Shown here: positions 25,842 to 35,851 of the stretch, piece by piece
How positions within the stretch are numbered: position 1 is the first letter of the stretch
How the letters are laid out: each line of letters starts with the position of its first letter
Source: CAVQYV01 sp963718295 [NCBI: uncultured Methylomirabilota bacterium]
GTDB lineage: Bacteria; Methylomirabilota; Methylomirabilia; CAVQYV01
Assembly (NCBI GenBank): GCA_963718295.1
Contig: CAVQYV010000009.1
Span: 1-64,000 of the forward strand
Length of the DNA stretch: 64,000 nt
Direction: 5' to 3'
Translations under genes and position numbers: made by a program
The notes under the pieces: model-generated
What the model was told of the DNA's origin: nothing
The model's database searches: none
Seen by the model: the letters and a program-made list of their open reading frames with translations, nothing else

Positions 25842-27180
25842 TCACTCGGCAGATCTTGGCGAGTGAAACTCCATCTTGAATGGTGGGTGCGGGACAATCA
25901 CCTCCCGATTGGCCGCCGGGTCGCCCGGCGCCAGATCCTCTTTCTGCAAAAAAATCCGGGAATTTCCGTGACAACCCTGACAGGTCTTGTTCCGATAGGT
26001 CACCCTCTGGATGTTGTGGGGTGAGGTTCCCTTCCAGTTCGGGATCAGATCATAATCGGGCAGGGCGTTCTTCAGCTTTGACTCAAAGGTATCGCGTACG
26101 ATCGGGACATGCCTTAGCAGCATATAGCGATAAGGTCTGTCGACTCTCACATTCTTGCCGATCTTGAATTGGAGGTGGGACTTGGAGCCCTTTCCGATAT
26201 GACATTCATAACAGCCTTTGTATAAGGCCGAGTGGCACACCTGGCACTGGATATCCTTGCCATGGATCTCATGGGACATGATGGCGGAAGGGGCTTGGAA
26301 TTGATCTTGGTGGCAATCCAGGCAGGAAACCTTGGAGATCAAGGGGTATCGATCCTGGTAAGGGGTCTCGCTCCCGTGAAACTCCCTCGGATTATGGCAG
26401 TCGAAGCAGTCCATGCCCGCCTTCGCGAAATGGACATCCGCAGGCTGTCCCTCGTGCTTGCCGTAGTATTCGGGGGAGACGCGCCCCCCATGGCAGCTCC
26501 CACAGGTCTGATCGGTGGGCGGTCTGGCGAAGAATCGATGTCCGGCAATCAGGCCGCCGCCTCCGGAAGGATGCCGGCTCACATGGCAATGACCACAGGT
26601 GGCATGGCATCCGACGCAGGATTCCTGGTAGATCGGCTCCAATTCCACCCAGCGAGATCCTGCCCTCTTCTTCAGCACCGTCTCATAGCCCTTCACCGTG
26701 GCGTGGATGGAGGTCTGGTATCTCGCCGCGATCTCAGGGTGGCAAGGTGAGCAGCTGTTCCTTTCCCCTGCCGAGGGATCCTTGATCAGACCCCGGTGGG
26801 CAGAGGACTTCTGGGTGGCTAAAGCGTTCCCCTCATGGCAGGCGGGACAGCCTAAAGCCCCATGCTTTGAGGCCAAGAAATCGGGACTCACCCAGTATAG
26901 CTCCGTCCGGTCCCCCACCGGGGGAGGAGAACCTGCTCAGCTTTCCTCCCCTTCTTCCGCAGACTTGGGGGAAAGGGGGTCGAGAGAGCCCTTGAGGGCG
27001 ATCTTATCGGTATGGCAATTCTCACAACCATCGCCGGATGCCAGGCCAAACCTTTGGATGGAAAAACAGGCAAATGCCACCGAAGATAAGGGCCAGAGCC
27101 AGGGTCGCGGAAATCGTCCTCCTCTTTTCCCATCTTATGATCTTCCTCATCATCTTCCTCCCCGTCATCGACTTCACCAT
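25842..27180 (-). CDS. membrane-anchored multihaem c-type cytochrome, interrupted near 5' end
   Basis: The main frame (GTG at 26918 to 25842) encodes ten CxxCH motifs: CPACH, CSPCH, CVGCH, CGHCH, CGSCH, CFDCH, CLDCH, CQVCH, CYECH and CQGCH. It lacks a signal peptide. Upstream the same frame holds an eleventh site (CENCH near 27010), separated by a TGA at 26937-26939. A membrane anchor (TLALALIFGGICLF) lies in another frame starting at 27180. Deleting one T from the run of five near 27070 joins anchor and CENCH. The whole would be about 445 residues with eleven haems, probably a NapC/Nrf-like or octahaem-type electron carrier. The TGA remains unexplained, so decay is possible here. Confidence 0.75.
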
Positions 27181-27199
27181 CGACCTTCGCCCAGGGGAA

Positions 27200-29651
27200 T
27201 CACTTGCCATCTCCCTCATTTGCTGCTTGATTGGCATTGGCGGACCCCGCCTTCTCCTTCCCCTCCTCCTTCATGAAATCCCGCAGCTGACGGGCCAATT
27301 CCTGGAGTCTTTTATCCACGCGGTCATTGACAGTATCCGGCTCAAAGGTGCGATCGGACCTCCTCTCGCCTGCTTTGTGCCCGGTGAGGATCTCGATCCC
27401 CTCATCGATGGTCTTGACCGGCCAGATATGGAATTTCCCTTCCCCCACTGCCTCCAAGATCTCCTCCCTCAGCATCAGGTTGGCCATGTTGGACTCGGGA
27501 ATGACCACTCCCTGATCTTTTGCGAGGCCTTTGGCCTGACAGACCTTGAAGAATCCCTCGATCTTCTGGTTGACCCCACCGATGGCCTGCACCTGCCCCT
27601 TCTGATTCACTGAACCGGTGACGGCGATCCCCTGACAGATCGGCAGGCCAGAGAGGGCGGAAAGAAGGGCATAGAGCTCGGTGCTGGAGGCCGAATCCCC
27701 CTCCACCTCCTCATAGCTCTGTTCGAAGACTACCCGGGCGGAGAGGGCGAGGGGTTTGTCCTGGGCGTATCGATCCGCAAGGAAGCCGGACAGGATCATC
27801 ACCCCTTTGGTGTGGATACGGCCGCCCAGTTTGGCCTCCCGCTCGATATCGATCAGTCCCTCCCGGCCCATGCCGATGCTGACCGTGATGCGGTTGGGCC
27901 GCCCAAAGGCGAAATCGCCCAGGCTGATTACGGCCAGCCCGTTCACCTGCCCCACCACTTCCCCCTGGGTATCGATGAAGAAAACCCCCTTCTCAATCAA
28001 CTCGCTCACCTTCTCCTGGATGAGGTTGGAGCGGTAGATCCTCTCCTCGATTGCCTTCTCCACCTGGGCCTTGGTAACCAAAGGGGCCCCATCTGACGAG
28101 GCGTAGTGATTCGCCTCCCGCAGGATGTCCGCAATCTCGATGAAACGGGTGGAGAGCTTCTCCTGATGCTCTGCCAGCCGAGAGCTATGCTCGATGAGTT
28201 TCGCTACCGCCCCTGCGTCCATGTGCTTTAGCCTCTCCTTACAGCAGAGGGACCAAAGGGAAGCCGCGTAGCTCTTGACATTTTCCGCGGTCCGTTCCAT
28301 GCGGGTATCGAAGTCGGCTTTGACCTTAAAGAGCTCGTCGAAATCGCCATCATGGGCATAAAGGAGATGATAGAAGAGAGGACTGCCGATCAGGATGACC
28401 TTGGTGGTGAGGGGGATCGGCTCCGGGCTCAGACTCTTGGTGGCAATGAAGCCGAGGCGCTCGCCGGCGTCTTCGATGATGATCTCCCGATTGCGGATGC
28501 ACCGCTTCAGTCCGTCCCAAGAGAGGATATTCCGAAGCACATCCTCCATCTGCAACACCAGATACCCCCCGTTCGCCCGGTGGATGGACCCTGCACGAAT
28601 CATGGTGAAATCCGTCACTAACGCTCCGAACTCCGACTCCTTCTCGATCCGTCCAAAGAGGTTGTTATAGGTGGGATTAAATTCCAGGATCACCGGGGCC
28701 CCGGTCATGCCCGAATTGTCCACTATTACGTTCACCTGGTATTTGCGAAAGGCCAGCTCTTTCATTCGGGCCATGGGAAAGAACATCTCGCCCCCCGCCT
28801 CGCTCCCTCCCCGGAATTGGCCGATCTTTTCCAAGATGTCCTCTTCCACTTCCTTTAAGGTAACTCAGCACCTGAGGGAGGCCCTCATATTTCTCCTTGA
28901 GATCACTGAAAAGGTATCCCACTGCCAAGAGGGCCACCTCGCGATCCAGCTTCTGCAGCTCCTCGTTGGCCTCCTTCTCTGCACCCTTCAGCTCCTTCAT
29001 GACTGCCTTCAGCTCTTCTTCGACGACGCCGCGCCTTTTCAGGGTCTCCTCTTTGGTCTCCGGGGGCAAGGCCATGAAGTCCTGGTCGCTCATAGGATTG
29101 CCATTCACCACCGGGATGATGAGCAATCCCGCCTGGGAGCTTTGGATCATGAAGCCCTTCTGCTGGGCGCTCTCGCCCAGCCGGGTGAAAAGCGCTTCCC
29201 TCTTCTTGCGCAGGGTGTCCCCAATCTTCTCTCTCCGCAGGGTATAATCTTCCTTCTCGAAGACCCTGGGGATCTCGCCGCGGGCCTCCTCGACCAGTTT
29301 CCGCACGTCCTCCTGCAAGGCCCTTCCGGTGCCGGCGGGCAACTGCAGGGCCCGGGGACGATAGGGATCCGCAAAGTTATGGACATAACACCAATCGGCG
29401 GGGACCTGCTTGTCCTTGGCAACCTGCTCCAGGAAGGCCCGCACCGCAGTGGTTCTTCCGGTGCCGGGAAGACCTGCCACATAGATGTTGAACCCATGTT
29501 CCTGGATGCCCAGGCCAAATTGCAGCGCCCGAATGGCCCGGGCCTGCCCGATGATGCCCTCCATCGGCGTCAGCTCTTCTGTGGTGCGAAATCCGAGAGA
29601 GGCCGGATCGCAGATCCTGCGCAGCCCCTCTACCGGAATCTCCGGATGCAT
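27200..29651 (-). CDS. LonB-type ATP-dependent protease, frameshifted
   Basis: A bacterial Lon-like protease with an AAA_32 ATPase part and C-terminal Lon serine-lysine domain. The 5' frame (29651 down to about 28855) has VAGLPGTGRTTAVRAFL (Walker A) and a long coiled-coil insert ending LPQVLSYLK. The second frame continues EVEEDILEKIGQFRGG, GGYLVLQMEDVL, TVSIGMGREGLIDIEREAK and the catalytic serine region EGDSASSTELYALLSALSG. Dropping one A from the AAA run near 28855 restores one protein of about 816 residues, normal for this group. It degrades damaged proteins. The start overlaps nothing upstream; the cytochrome gene follows. Confidence 0.88.
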
Positions 29652-30058
29652 GATTTCTCCTCCTTGAAAGATGGGATGCGTATCAGGGCTCCCTTTACCT
29701 CTCTTGCCTTCTCAACCACCGACCTCGCGGTCTTCCCCCCCCGCCCCCGTGAGGTCTATGGAGGCCTATCCCATGAGCCAAGCCTCCTGCCCCATCAGGG
29801 CAGTCCGCATCATATTCATCTTGCCGCACCTCGTCAAGAAGAGAGTCAAGAAGCAGTAAACCCCCCCACAAAATCCTTGATTTTGTGGGGGGAATGGTCT
29901 CCGTGGGCAGGACGTTGCACTCTGCCCTTGGCAAGGGGGCCCTATCCCCCTACACCCTACCATCCGGAAGAGAACAAATTCCCTTGCCAGGAGGGGCAGG
30001 CAAAGGTAAGATAAGTTGGTATGGGTGAGATGGCATTCAGAATAACGGAGGGAAAGAG
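29652..30058. other. intergenic region between divergent lonB and the HD-domain gene, with a hairpin
   Basis: About 400 bases without a supported gene. It holds the common upstream region of the minus-strand protease and the plus-strand HD-domain gene. A 13-base-pair hairpin lies at 29862-29892 (CCCCCCACAAAAT paired with ATTTTGTGGGGGG) with no T-run. A possible promoter for the HD gene is listed separately. Confidence 0.5.
29984..30012 (+). promoter_or_regulatory. possible promoter of the HD-domain gene
   Basis: TTGCCA (29984-29989), 17-base spacer, TAAGAT (30007-30012), with a ribosome site GGAGGGAAAGAG just before the start at 30059. A modest match to consensus. Confidence 0.4.
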
Positions 30059-30637
30059 ATGGAGGAGAGGTTGGACCTGGGTATCTCCGAAGAGGGCGCA
30101 AGAGAGCTCTTTCAGGAATATGTGAAGGCAGGGAACTTGGCCAAACATTGCCTGGCCACAGAGGCAATCATGAAGGCTCTGGCCAGAAGATCGGGGGAGG
30201 ACGAGGTCCTTTGGGGCATCGTTGGCCTCCTCCATGATTTGGACTTCGAGGAGACCAAGGATGATCCCGCCTCCCATACCCTCAAATCAGCCCAGATCCT
30301 GGGGGAAAAGGGGATCCACCCCCTGATCATCCAGGCCATAAAATCCCACAATGCCGAGGCCTTGGGCATGGAGAGGGTCCGCCCCATCGATTTTGCTCTG
30401 AGCGCCGCAGAGAACATAACCGGCCTGATCGTCGCGGCTGCCCTGGTCCAACCGGAGAAGAGATTGGCGTCGGTCAAGGCCTCCTCAGTCATCAAGCGCA
30501 TGAAGGAGAAGGCCTTCGCCAAGAACGTCAGGCGGGAGGCCATCCTGGAGTGTGAGAGGATCGGCCTGAGCCTCGATGAGTTCGTCGAGGTCAGCCTGGG
30601 AGCCATGCAGGAAATCCATGAGGCATTGGGGTTATAG
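30059..30637 (+). CDS. HD-domain (HDIG) phosphohydrolase
   Basis: A 192-residue protein of the HDIG/HD superfamily. Metal-site residues are visible in AKHCLATEAIMKALARR (first H), IVGLLHDLDFEET (HD) and IKSHNAEALGMERVRP with a later H. Such small stand-alone HD proteins hydrolyse nucleotides or phosphate esters; substrate is unknown. It starts a plus-strand run with the nuclease, pyrF, an unknown gene, pyrE and rarA. Confidence 0.85.
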   Translation: MEERLDLGISEEGARELFQEYVKAGNLAKHCLATEAIMKALARRSGEDEVLWGIVGLLHDLDFEETKDDPASHTLKSAQILGEKGIHPLIIQAIKSHNAEALGMERVRPIDFALSAAENITGLIVAAALVQPEKRLASVKASSVIKRMKEKAFAKNVRREAILECERIGLSLDEFVEVSLGAMQEIHEALGL

Positions 30638-30644
30638 ATTCGCC

Positions 30645-31367
30645 ATGGTGCTCCGCCTGCCTGCATCCTTGTTGATACCTTGCTGGGTGTTGCTGTGCTG
30701 GCTGACTCCGCTGTCCGGAACCGCCCAAGAGGCCGCCCTGGAGACCTATTGCGATCGGGTGATCGACGGATGGACCCTTCACTCGCCTGACTTCGGGGAG
30801 ATCCGGTTCCTGGGGATCGAGCCCCTCGATGGCCGGGAGAAGATCGCCCTGGAGGGGCCGATCAGGAAGGAGTTATCCTTTATGGTGGAAGGAAAGAAGA
30901 TCAAGTTGGAATTTGAGGGTCCCATGGAGGATTCCCGGGGAAGGCTTCTGGCCTATGTCCTGAAGGGAGAGGTCTTGCTCAATGCCTGGATCCTGAAGAA
31001 TGGGTATGGCCGAATCTCCCCCGGACTCCGACCCCTGAAGCACCAGCCGCTCTTCCAGGATCAGGAAAAAGATGCCAGGATCCATCGAAGAGGGATTTGG
31101 GGGCTCCCCCCGCCCATACCAACCGAGCCCTCATCTTCCACCGACGCGCAAAAGGCCATGGCGCCCAAGAGGGAGGGGAGCCCTCCTCAAGCATTAGGGC
31201 CAATGCAGCCCTCTTCCCAAGGGAAGATCATTGCCAGCAAAAAGAGCCGTTACTATTATCGGCCCGGGCAATTCTACTATGATAAGGTAGAGTCTCGGCA
31301 CCGGGTCTATTTCGAGAGCGGGGAGGCAGCCCGAAGGGCTGGCTTCCGCCCCTATTTGAAGGATTAG
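30645..31367 (+). CDS. secreted staphylococcal-nuclease-like protein with Ada-type C-terminal repeat
   Basis: A 240-residue exported protein starting at MVLRLPASLLIPCWVLLCW (signal peptide, cleavage near GTAQ). Residues 25-150 form an SNase-like domain: IRFLGIEPLDGREKIAL, EDSRGRLLAYVLKGEVLLN and KNGYGRISP. Catalytic R-E-R residues are only partly kept. After a proline/serine-rich linker comes SRYYYRPGQFYYDKV and FESGEAARRAGFRPYLKD, like the Ada metal-binding repeat but without its cysteines. It follows the HD gene by 7 bases. Possibly an extracytoplasmic nucleic-acid binding or cleaving protein. Confidence 0.75.
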   Translation: MVLRLPASLLIPCWVLLCWLTPLSGTAQEAALETYCDRVIDGWTLHSPDFGEIRFLGIEPLDGREKIALEGPIRKELSFMVEGKKIKLEFEGPMEDSRGRLLAYVLKGEVLLNAWILKNGYGRISPGLRPLKHQPLFQDQEKDARIHRRGIWGLPPPIPTEPSSSTDAQKAMAPKREGSPPQALGPMQPSSQGKIIASKKSRYYYRPGQFYYDKVESRHRVYFESGEAARRAGFRPYLKD

Positions 31368-31376
31368 AGGCAAGAA

Positions 31377-32090
31377 GTGAACAAGCTGATCCTGGCCCTG
31401 GATGTCAAGACCCAAAGGGAAGCGGAAGGCTTCGTCGATCTGCTCAGAGGGAAGGTGGGGGCATTCAAGATCGGGATGCAGCTCTTCACCGCCCATGGGC
31501 CCGCGGTGATCAAAATGGTCCAGGACCAGGGGGAAGGGGTTTTCCTGGATCTGAAGTTTCACGACATACCCAACACCGTCGCGGGAGCGGTGGCAGAGGC
31601 CTGCAAGTTGGGGGTTTTCATGGTGAACCTCCACGCCTCGGGAGGATCGGAGATGATGAGCGCAGCGGCTCATGCCGCCACCAGAGCCGCAGACCAGAGC
31701 GGCCAGCCTCGTCGTCGGCCATTCCTGCTGGCAGTTACCGTGCTCACCAGCCTGAATCAGGCGATCTTGAAGGAAGAGCTGGCCATTCAACGACCTCTCG
31801 GAGATCAGGTCGTACATTGGGCGCGGATGGCCCGGGAGGCCGGCCTGGATGGGGTGGTAGCATCTCCCCAGGAGATCCGCGAGATCCGTGCCGCCTGCGG
31901 GAAGGACTTTTTGATCGTCACCCCCGGCGTACGACCCACCTGGGCAGCAGCCGGGGACCAGAAGCGCGTTATGACTCCCAAAGAGGCCGTCGAGGCAGGA
32001 GCGGATTACATCGTGGTGGGGCGACCTATCCTCGCGGCCCCCGATCCCGCCGCTGCGGCTGCCAGCATCCTCGAAGAGATGGAGGGATGA
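31377..32090 (+). CDS. pyrF: orotidine 5'-phosphate decarboxylase
   Basis: A 237-residue TIM-barrel enzyme forming UMP from OMP. It opens KLILALDVKTQREAEGFVDL and holds the catalytic DxKxxD motif in FLDLKFHDIPNTV near residue 60, and VTPGVRPTWAAAGDQKRVM for the phosphate loop. The start codon is GTG at 31377, following AGAGGCAAGAA. pyrE is two genes further on. Confidence 0.96.
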   Translation: MNKLILALDVKTQREAEGFVDLLRGKVGAFKIGMQLFTAHGPAVIKMVQDQGEGVFLDLKFHDIPNTVAGAVAEACKLGVFMVNLHASGGSEMMSAAAHAATRAADQSGQPRRRPFLLAVTVLTSLNQAILKEELAIQRPLGDQVVHWARMAREAGLDGVVASPQEIREIRAACGKDFLIVTPGVRPTWAAAGDQKRVMTPKEAVEAGADYIVVGRPILAAPDPAAAAASILEEMEG

Positions 32091-32178
32091 GGAGGGAGAG
32101 GGCCTCCCTCCAGGCAGGGCATCCTTGAAGATGATCCAGATCGACGCGGACTACTGACGAGAAAGGGAAGAAACCATC

Positions 32179-32448
32179 ATGGGCATTTCCGGAAACCCTA
32201 AATCCCTGGCGACGGACATCGCGGATGGCTTTTTAATCCTCACCCCAGCCACGCTGAAACGTTACAGCCCTTCGGAGATGAAAGTCATCCATTCTAATCT
32301 GAATCTGGTCCTGCGGGAGGTGAGAGGAGAGGCCATCCCTCCCGAGGATTCGACCGGCATCAAGAAGAAAAACCTGCGCACTCAGCGCATCCATCAGGCC
32401 CTTCTGATCCTTTCCAATTATTGCCGGAGTCAAAAGATCCCCCTGTAG
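32179..32448 (+). CDS. unknown 89-residue protein between pyrF and pyrE
   Basis: Not recognised. The start at 32179 has a ribosome site (AAGGGAAGAAACC) and the frame is followed by pyrE 94 bases later, so it is likely real. It has no signal or membrane segment. The N-terminal half looks alpha/beta (TDIADGFLILTPATLKRY), the middle has a charged helix (SEMKVIHSNLNLVLREVRGE), and the C-terminal part is basic (TGIKKKNLRTQRIHQALLIL). That charge suggests nucleic-acid or nucleotide binding, an inference only. No cysteine or histidine cluster. Confidence 0.6.
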   Translation: MGISGNPKSLATDIADGFLILTPATLKRYSPSEMKVIHSNLNLVLREVRGEAIPPEDSTGIKKKNLRTQRIHQALLILSNYCRSQKIPL

Positions 32449-32542
32449 AAACCTGCCAGGGGAGCGAAGAGAACAGAAAAAACCCTGGTCCATCTTCTCA
32501 GGCCAAAACCGGGTCCGCCCAACCAGAAGAGGGGGAGAATCG

Positions 32543-33139
32543 ATGAATGGATCTATGAGTACTGAAGAGGTGTTAAAGATCTTCCGGGACTGTGACGCCT
32601 TATTGGAGGGACACTTCCTCCTGACCTCCGGCCTCCACAGCGCCCAATACCTCCAATGCGCCCTGGTCCTTCAATATCCGCCTCATGCGGAAAGACTTTG
32701 CTCCCTCCTCGCCCAGCCCTTTCAGGGAAAGGGCATCGAGGCAGTGGTTGCACCTGCCCTGGGTGGAATCATCGTGGCCCACGAAGTGGCCAAGGCACTA
32801 AAGGCTCGTGCCCTCTTCACCGAGCGGGTGGAAGGTCGAATGACCCTCCGGCGAGGCTTTCAGATCCTGCCCGGGGAGCGCACGCTGGTGGTGGAGGATG
32901 TGGTTACCACAGGAGGCTCCACCCGTGAGGTCATGGAGGTGGTGGCGGAGGCCGGGGCCATTGTGGCCGGGGTGGGATGCCTGGTGGATCGAAGCAGAGG
33001 GATCCAATGGGAGGTGGAGCGGCATGCCCTGGTCCGTCTCGAAATCCCCAACTATCCGCCGGAGACGTGCCCTCTGTGCAAGGAGGGAAGACCTGTGGTG
33101 AAACCGGGCAGCCGCCCGGGTGGTCCAAAGGCACAATGA
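32543..33139 (+). CDS. pyrE: orotate phosphoribosyltransferase
   Basis: A 198-residue enzyme joining orotate and PRPP to give OMP. Seen are LLEGHFLLTSGLHSAQYLQ, VVAPALGGIIVAHEVAKAL, and the PRPP motif LVVEDVVTTGGSTREVMEVV near residue 118. A C-terminal zinc-ribbon-like pair CPLCKEG is present. The ATG at 32543 follows AGAGGGGGAGAAT; a second ATG at 32555 is possible. Its stop overlaps the rarA start (ATGA). Confidence 0.95.
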   Translation: MNGSMSTEEVLKIFRDCDALLEGHFLLTSGLHSAQYLQCALVLQYPPHAERLCSLLAQPFQGKGIEAVVAPALGGIIVAHEVAKALKARALFTERVEGRMTLRRGFQILPGERTLVVEDVVTTGGSTREVMEVVAEAGAIVAGVGCLVDRSRGIQWEVERHALVRLEIPNYPPETCPLCKEGRPVVKPGSRPGGPKAQ

Positions 33140-34482
33140 GGATGGATCTATTCCCGGAGAGGAAACCGCCCAAATCCCCTCCCCGACATGCGCCCCTGGC
33201 GGAGAGGATGCGGCCCAAGGAGCTCAGCGAGTTTCTCGGTCAGGAGCATATCCTGGGGAAGGGAAAACCCCTGCGGGAGGCCATCCTTCAGGACGAGATC
33301 TCCTCCCTCATCTTATGGGGGCCGCCCGGCTCAGGAAAGACCACATTGGCCCAGATCATCGCCCAGATGACCGGATCCCACTTCATCCCTTTCTCGGCGG
33401 TCACCTCCGGAATCAAAGAGATCAAGGAGGTGATCCGGGAGGCGGATGAGGAGCAGCGCTACTCGGGTAAACGGACCATCCTCTTCATCGATGAGATCCA
33501 TCGCTTCAACAAGGCCCAGCAGGATGCCTTTCTTCCCCATGTGGAGAAGGGAACGATCATCCTGATCGGGGCCACCACCGAGAATCCCTCCTTCGAGGTC
33601 ATCGCCCCCCTTCTATCTCGAACCAAGGTCTTCATGCTCCATCCTCTGTCGGAGGAGGATCTGCTTGCCGTCCTGAACCGGGCCTTGGCCGACCAGGAAA
33701 AAGGATTGGGCCGCATCAGAGCAGCAGTGGCAGAGGAGGCCTTACGATACATTGCCGCCCTCGCCGACGGAGACGCCCGGCGGGCCCTCAACACCTTGGA
33801 GATGGCCGTCCTTACGACCCGACCTGATGAGGGGGGGGTTCGTCAAATCAGTCTGCGGGTGGCCGAGGAGGCAGGCCAGAAGAAGGCCCTCCTCTACGAT
33901 CGTGTGGGAGAGGAACATTATAATCTGATTTCCGCGCTTCACAAGAGCCTCCGCGGAAGTGACCCCGATGCCGCCCTCTATTGGCTGGGGAGAATGCTGG
34001 CTGCAGGAGAGGATCCCCTCTATCTGGCACGGCGCATGGTGCGGTTTGCCTCGGAGGATATCGGAAATGCCGATCCGGCTGCCCTGCAGGTGGCCATAGC
34101 TGCCAAGGAGGCCTATCATTTCCTGGGTTCTCCGGAGGGGGAGTTGGCCCTGGCGCAGTGTGCGGTCTATCTGGCCACGGCCCCCAAAAGCAACGCCATC
34201 TATGTTGCCTTCAACGGGGTCCAAAAGGACATTCAGGAGGCCCCTGCCCTTCCCGTTCCCCTTCATCTGCGCAATGCCCCTACGGCCCTCATGACGGAGT
34301 TGGGCTATGCCAAAGGTTACAAATACCCCCATGATTTTCCTGAGGCCTATGTGGATGAGGAGTATCTGCCGGAGAACCTCCGAGACAGGGTCTATTACCG
34401 CCCTTCTGACCGAGGCCATGAAGGGAATATGAAGGAAATCCTCGAGCGGCGAAGATCAAAGAAAAAGGCCTCTGGCAAATGA
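33136..34482 (+). CDS. rarA: replication-associated recombination protein A (MgsA)
   Basis: A 448-residue AAA+ ATPase of the RarA/Mgs1/WRNIP1 family acting at stalled replication forks. Seen are LAERMRPKELSEFLGQEH, Walker A LWGPPGSGKTTLAQIIA, Walker B ILFIDEIHRFNKAQQDAFLP, sensor 1 GATTENPSFEV and the C-terminal tetramer domain AIYVAFNGVQKDIQE. Start at 33136 is fixed by the ATGA overlap with pyrE; the frame upstream is a shadow of pyrE. Confidence 0.95.
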   Translation: MRMDLFPERKPPKSPPRHAPLAERMRPKELSEFLGQEHILGKGKPLREAILQDEISSLILWGPPGSGKTTLAQIIAQMTGSHFIPFSAVTSGIKEIKEVIREADEEQRYSGKRTILFIDEIHRFNKAQQDAFLPHVEKGTIILIGATTENPSFEVIAPLLSRTKVFMLHPLSEEDLLAVLNRALADQEKGLGRIRAAVAEEALRYIAALADGDARRALNTLEMAVLTTRPDEGGVRQISLRVAEEAGQKKALLYDRVGEEHYNLISALHKSLRGSDPDAALYWLGRMLAAGEDPLYLARRMVRFASEDIGNADPAALQVAIAAKEAYHFLGSPEGELALAQCAVYLATAPKSNAIYVAFNGVQKDIQEAPALPVPLHLRNAPTALMTELGYAKGYKYPHDFPEAYVDEEYLPENLRDRVYYRPSDRGHEGNMKEILERRRSKKKASGK

Positions 34483-34768
34483 TGGGAAGATGATTTCCCT
34501 TTGCGGAAAAGAGGAGGTCTGTGCTATACGTTATAAGTGTAAGTGCGACAAGCCATTCCCTTCGTTTCAGCACCCCACAAATGCTTCAATTGCCTCAAGT
34601 ACCTCAATTGAATCTTGACCTCATGGGGTCTTCTATTTGCGATAGAGAAACATGAAAGGCGGTGATGAGTCGGCCATCTAAGGATCGAATCGGAGAATGA
34701 AGAGTGGGAGAAGCGGACTTTTGAGACATCCAGATCTGGAGGAAGCAACAGGAGGAGGAACGAGAAAC

Positions 34769-35746
34769 ATGACAAAAGCGAGCAGACTATTAGGCGTTTT
34801 AGTGCTTAGCCTCGCAATGGGCCTCTTCACCGGCACAACTTTTGCCGGCACGGCCTTTCAGTATGGAGCAGGTGATGAGGTAGGGTCTCTCAACGAAATG
34901 ACCTCGGCCTCGGTTGTGGCTGCGGCTAAGCTGGTTCAAAAAGGAAAGGTTTATGATTTAGATCCCGGCCGCTTCCGGGGAATGCCCCTGTGGCCCGGTC
35001 ATCCGCCCTTTGAGGTGCTGACCTTCCGGACCCCTCTGGGATTATACAACCAGAAGGACCAGGGTTGGCTGATGAAGAACAACGATGCCCACATCGGCTT
35101 CATCAGTGACGTAATCATCGGCACTGTGCACACGGGATGCCACTTTGATAGCCTGGCGCATATCACCGTGGGCCCGGACAACCACTGGTATAATGGCTTC
35201 AAGGAGTCGACCGACTTAGGGGACTGGGGGCCATTGAAGGCTGATGCCTCCACGATTCCGCCCGTGGTGACCCGGGGCGTCATGATCGATGTGGCCAGCC
35301 ACAAGGGAATGAAGATGTTGCCGGCTGCCTATTGCATCACCGTGGCAGACCTGAAGGCCTCCCTGAAGAAGCAGGGGACGGTGCTGAAGCCGGGAGATAC
35401 TGTCCTGGTCCGGACTGGCCAGCTCTCAGTATGGCCCGATAAGGCCGAGATGGCCAAGGGTAATGGCGCGGGATTAGGGCTGGAAGCAGTGAAGTGGTTG
35501 GCAGAGCAGAACAAGACCATCTTAATGGGGGTGGATCAGGCCGCCTTCGAGTGCGATTCCCCGGATCCGACCAATCCCCATCCGGTTCATCAGTACATGC
35601 TGATCGATAATGGCATCCACATCATGGAGTTCGTCTATCTCGAAGACCTGGCCAAAGATAAAGTCTACGAGTTCATGTTTGTGGTGGAACCCCTGAAGAT
35701 CAAGGGCGCCACCGGCTCCATGATCCGTCCCATCGCGGTCAACTAA
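34769..35746 (+). CDS. secreted cyclase-family (kynurenine formamidase-like) hydrolase
   Basis: A 325-residue protein of the PF04199 cyclase family, with a signal peptide (LLGVLVLSLAMGLFTGTTFA). The metal site HxGTHxDxPxH is changed to HTGCHFDSLAH near residue 130, C replacing T. Other parts are PGDTVLVRTGQL and GVDQAAFECDSPDPTNPHPVH. GGAGGAGG precedes the start at 34769. Related enzymes hydrolyse N-formylkynurenine, creatinine-like or aromatic amides; the substrate here is unknown. A second, tandem-domain cyclase lies at 43425-45192. Confidence 0.85.
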   Translation: MTKASRLLGVLVLSLAMGLFTGTTFAGTAFQYGAGDEVGSLNEMTSASVVAAAKLVQKGKVYDLDPGRFRGMPLWPGHPPFEVLTFRTPLGLYNQKDQGWLMKNNDAHIGFISDVIIGTVHTGCHFDSLAHITVGPDNHWYNGFKESTDLGDWGPLKADASTIPPVVTRGVMIDVASHKGMKMLPAAYCITVADLKASLKKQGTVLKPGDTVLVRTGQLSVWPDKAEMAKGNGAGLGLEAVKWLAEQNKTILMGVDQAAFECDSPDPTNPHPVHQYMLIDNGIHIMEFVYLEDLAKDKVYEFMFVVEPLKIKGATGSMIRPIAVN

Positions 35747-35851
35747 TTTAGAGATGGCAGGGTTCCAAAGAAGGATAGGATCTCTCTAACAAGCTCTTTC
35801 AGTTCTGGAGAGTTGAGGTAGGATCGAATCGCGTCCGCGATTCCCATTTTG

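Noticed and set aside
26937-26939. Selenocysteine at the cytochrome TGA
   Set aside because: It falls in a linker rather than an active site and no SECIS-like hairpin was seen directly after it.
28849-28870. Programmed frameshift in lonB
   Set aside because: The site CTTAAAGG does not fit a known slippery heptamer in the right phase, and other genes have like indels.
28671-30014. 447-codon plus-strand frame over lonB
   Set aside because: Antisense to both halves of the protease; composition is typical of a shadow and it passes through the frameshift.
33742-34419. 225-codon minus-strand frame opposite rarA
   Set aside because: Antisense to conserved rarA sequence.
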